The translations under genes were made by a program, and so were the position numbers. A stretch of 7,658 nucleotides of DNA, taken from the NCBI GenBank assembly GCA_026397495.1, contig JAPLUS010000185.1:1-7658 (forward strand). The letters are read 5' to 3'. Positions 5,539 through 7,658 of the stretch are shown in pieces. The DNA comes from Candidatus Zixiibacteriota bacterium (GTDB lineage: Bacteria > Zixibacteria > MSB-5A5 > GN15 > PGXB01). Below the pieces are notes generated by a model. It was not told the DNA's origin. It ran no database searches and saw only the letters and a list, made by a program, of their open reading frames with translations. The stretch's first letter is position 1; each line of letters starts with the position of its first letter.

Positions 5539-5801
5539 TTGCTTTCCATCGTATGGGAGCGACTTTCCGGGTTTATAGCCTGCCTTCCTGTCGGTTGGCC
5601 TGGAGTGGCCATTTGTCAGGCACAGAAAAGAGTGTCAATAACTATAGCGAGAACCAAGGTGGTATTATCGGCGGTCTGGTTGACGGCATTTTGTTCGGCC
5701 AATCATCGAGTCAGCCCGGTTACCCCGATGCCCCCGGTTTTGAGGTGGTCGCTCATCACGCCTTCCAGAGTTTTGCCAAGACTTTAAAAGGGATTAAGTA
5801 A
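5539..5801 (+). pseudogene. Possible decayed 3' remnant of a small exported-protein gene
   Basis: The frame ending at 5801 (open from 5532, first ATG 5553) reads sensibly only in its 3' half. From about 5628 the translation is KSVNNYSENQGG, then IIGGLVDGILFG, PGYPDAPG and AHHAFQSFAKTLKGIK, with GCC/GGC/GTC-rich codons like the real genes nearby. The 5' half of that frame looks random. The other plus frame (from TTG 5539) instead gives a hydrophobic GFIACLPVGWPGVAICQAQ, which resembles a worn signal peptide. A frameshift near the A-run at 5626-5629 would join the two into a small exported protein. No ribosome binding site precedes either start. Hairpin and MITE-like repeats lie immediately upstream. 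I do not recognise the protein; an intact short gene starting at 5553 is the alternative. Confidence 0.35.
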
Positions 5802-5823
5802 ACAACGGCGCCAGGGATAAATT

Positions 5824-7203
5824 TTATTGGGTCTTTTTTATATTTTTGGTATCTGATTGGAGAGTCTCTAACAAAGTGAGAGCCGCAGCATAATCCGGTT
5901 TTAATTCTAAAGCTCTTTTTAAGGCCGTCATTGATGGACTCCATTCTCCAGTCTTGGCCAAAGCCAAGGCCAGATAGTATTGATGGCAAGCGTTATCATA
6001 ATCTTGCGCTACGGCATTGGCGAAGCAGAAACCGGCGTCTGCGAATTGACCGCGAAGATAAAATTTAAGTCCCTCGGAGAAAAACTGATTGGCCGATTTA
6101 CCGGGTTGCTCCGGAATCCTAATGGAGGAAATAATGTTCTCCCGTTTCGTATCAGGAATGAGATTTTCTGGAGACAGTACAAAGATTACAGATATGGCCT
6201 GAGATTTATGGTTGTAAATGTGATAATCGTACAATATCCGGTCCGTCTTACGAACCTTTATAAAAAAGCCTTTTAGTTCTATTGTGGAAAACTCATATAT
6301 TTTAGTACTTATGTCCCGCCCCTTCTCTTTACTATCTGCCCCCCACATAGATTCTATATTGTGGCGAGCCTTTAGATAAAGGCCCCCTAACCTTTCATAA
6401 TAAACTCTTCGCTCGAATTCATAGGGGGTGTTATATCCGGGAAATAGATATCCATATTTCTGCGAATAAGCCCATGGCGGACGACTGATAATGATCAAGG
6501 CGCTGGAATCAGCTAAGACAACTTGAGCGATTTTATCATTGTCATGGCCCCTATCAATCCCCATGACTTTGGCAGAAGCCGGTAAATAAAGGGAGCAATT
6601 GGGAAGCTCTCTTGGGAGAAGCTCCTCTTGCAGGAGATACCGTTCCTCGCAATCGGAATAACGGACTTTTTCGGGGGGCTTGTTCAAATCAGAGATACTT
6701 TTTTGCAGAGGGACAATGATAGAAAAGTACACAATCGTCAAGAAGAATAAGCTCAGGAAACTCAATATCAAAATGACTTTTTCCACTAATCGGTAACCCG
6801 GCCCGGGCATAAATTTCTCTCGGAGCGGTTTTTTGGATAGAAGAATGATGGCTATAAGGGGCACTGCCAGCGTAATGAGAATATGAGTTGTCTCGCCATA
6901 TATTCCCAATACCAAAGTAGAGGCAATCCTGTGGAGTATGGTAAGAAATATTATTATAACGGTAAGGCTTCGTCCCCAGGTGCTCCTCTTAAAAATGCCC
7001 CAGATCGCCGTAAGCGATGCGGTTACATAAAAAATTCCAAAAAGTATACCCACCAAGGGATTTGAGAATAACCCCCATATCGATATAGAATATAGTGGCC
7101 CCGAGACGAAGCGGCCCCATTGGAAGGGCACCTCATAATAGGCATAGATTCCGGCCATTAAAGCCAGTAATATTGCAAAAATATACTTTTCAACCCATTT
7201 CAT
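5824..7203 (-). CDS. Five-helix membrane protein with C-terminal TPR region, function unknown
   Basis: This minus-strand gene encodes 459 residues. Predicted helices are at about 7-23, 45-71, 79-100, 106-123 and 141-166. Basic loops FKRSTWGR (71-78) and SKKPLREK (123-130) fall on the same side as the N-terminus, so the positive-inside rule puts residues 167-459 outside the cytoplasm. This soluble part has an unassigned alpha/beta-looking region (about 180-365; hydrophobic strands such as ALIIIS and ISVIFVLS, plus C185 and C203) and then about two tetratricopeptide repeats (371-440; for example FYLRGQFADA and ALELKPDYAAAL). ATG 7203 is preferred to TTG 7209, because agg ends 6 nt upstream of that ATG in an AGGTTGAAT context, while the TTG would overlap the site. 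The gene converges on the remnant ending at 5801. It may be a membrane-anchored scaffold; no enzyme motif is recognised. Confidence 0.85.
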   Translation of the reverse strand: MKWVEKYIFAILLALMAGIYAYYEVPFQWGRFVSGPLYSISIWGLFSNPLVGILFGIFYVTASLTAIWGIFKRSTWGRSLTVIIIFLTILHRIASTLVLGIYGETTHILITLAVPLIAIILLSKKPLREKFMPGPGYRLVEKVILILSFLSLFFLTIVYFSIIVPLQKSISDLNKPPEKVRYSDCEERYLLQEELLPRELPNCSLYLPASAKVMGIDRGHDNDKIAQVVLADSSALIIISRPPWAYSQKYGYLFPGYNTPYEFERRVYYERLGGLYLKARHNIESMWGADSKEKGRDISTKIYEFSTIELKGFFIKVRKTDRILYDYHIYNHKSQAISVIFVLSPENLIPDTKRENIISSIRIPEQPGKSANQFFSEGLKFYLRGQFADAGFCFANAVAQDYDNACHQYYLALALAKTGEWSPSMTALKRALELKPDYAAALTLLETLQSDTKNIKKTQ

Positions 7204-7409
7204 ATTCAACCTATTTCCGTGAAAATCTTAAAGTTATGCTGTTGATTTTACGGTATTAATATTATCGGTTGAAATCCTTTATGACTATAGACCGGAGTAA
7301 GGAATCAAGGCGTCGGTTACTAATTCACGGGTTGCCAATCACCGAGAGCCTCCCTTTCTCCATTTCTCTTTGTCTTTGATGAATTGGATCATTGTGACTT
7401 TTTCGATTC

Positions 7410-7424
7410 GGGGAAATATTCCCC
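7410..7424. repeat. Small hairpin GGGGAA/TTCCCC
   Basis: GGGGAA (7410-7415) and TTCCCC (7419-7424) are perfectly complementary around the 3-nt loop ATA. No T-tract follows on either strand, so it is not a clear terminator. It could be an operator-like palindrome for the divergent region, but nothing confirms that. Confidence 0.35.
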
Positions 7425-7617
7425 AACGGTTCATTCCTCCCCAATAAGTGATAATATGTCGCAAGCCAACAGTGATAGAGACAATGGAAAAAGAACTCGA
7501 CTATTATTTTAGAATCCCTTGACTCAGAATGACTTATGCTTGGACCTCTTTTCCCTACCCCTCTTATTGTTAGGAAATCAGAGCAAATCTATATGCCAAA
7601 ATCTCTGGTACAGCAGT

Positions 7618-7634
7618 TGCTCAATGTTTGAGCA
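7618..7634 (+). terminator. Weak terminator-like hairpin
   Basis: TGCTCAA (7618-7624) and TTGAGCA (7628-7634) form a perfect 7-bp stem with loop TGT. A run of six Ts follows at 7646-7651, but 11 nt away, which is too far for a standard intrinsic terminator, and no plus-strand gene ends just upstream. It could instead belong to an unseen gene beyond the window. Confidence 0.25.
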
Positions 7635-7658
7635 GAATGCCTATGGTTTTTTATGTCC

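Larger units (their letters stand above)
7204..7658. other. Intergenic region without a supported gene
   Basis: No reading frame with coding character is visible on either strand. The part next to 7203 must hold the leader and promoter of the minus-strand membrane protein gene, but I could not pick a convincing -35/-10 pair. It contains the small hairpins at 7410-7424 and 7618-7634 and a possible degenerate copy of the gtcatyctga-type repeat at 7511-7533 (inverse orientation). The window ends before the next gene. Confidence 0.6.

Overview
The window looks like bacterial chromosomal DNA of moderate GC content, most likely from an uncultured lineage. Genes use ATG starts with clear purine-rich ribosome binding sites, and the gaps are loaded with small palindromic repeats. 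Gene content and repeat style would fit an FCB-group candidate phylum (Zixibacteria-like), but that is a guess from style, not something the sequence proves. I see no tRNA, rRNA, CRISPR array, transposase or phage gene.

Layout. Bases 1-822 are non-coding and hold a composite palindromic repeat (about 171-473). Bases 823-5042 hold a five-gene, same-strand, tightly spaced cluster: an isocitrate lyase/PEP-mutase-family lyase that is broken (823-1690), an aconitase-family large subunit (1718-3010), its swivel-domain small subunit (3012-3509), an ornithine cyclodeaminase/mu-crystallin-family NAD(P) enzyme (3556-4536), and a small exported protein with two CxFC motifs (4566-5042). Bases 5043-5823 are a second repeat-rich gap: another copy of the composite repeat (5095-5258), a 145-bp element bounded by 23-bp inverted repeats (5309-5453), a long hairpin (5486-5532) and what looks like the decayed 3' end of a gene (about 5539-5801). 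On the minus strand, 5824-7203 encodes a five-helix membrane protein with an apparently extracytoplasmic, TPR-ending C-terminal half. Bases 7204-7658 contain no gene I can support.

How the genes fit together. A lyase of the isocitrate/2-methylisocitrate/2,3-dimethylmalate type next to a two-subunit hydro-lyase suggests a hydratase-plus-lyase module: a substituted maleate-type acid is hydrated to a 2-hydroxy diacid, which is then cleaved to pyruvate or glyoxylate plus a short acid. The closest known arrangement is dimethylmaleate hydratase (DmdAB) plus 2,3-dimethylmalate lyase (Dml) of nicotinate fermentation, but no other gene of that pathway is visible. The lyase has lost about 25 codons, expected to carry the EDQ and K(K/R)CGH active-site region, together with the reading frame. 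Either the pathway is decaying here or the assembly has an error at that point.

The strongest undescribed signal is the two-copy composite repeat. Three blocks recur in the same order about 4.8-4.9 kb apart, and base pairs in its hairpins change in a compensatory way, which suggests selection on a folded RNA or DNA structure.
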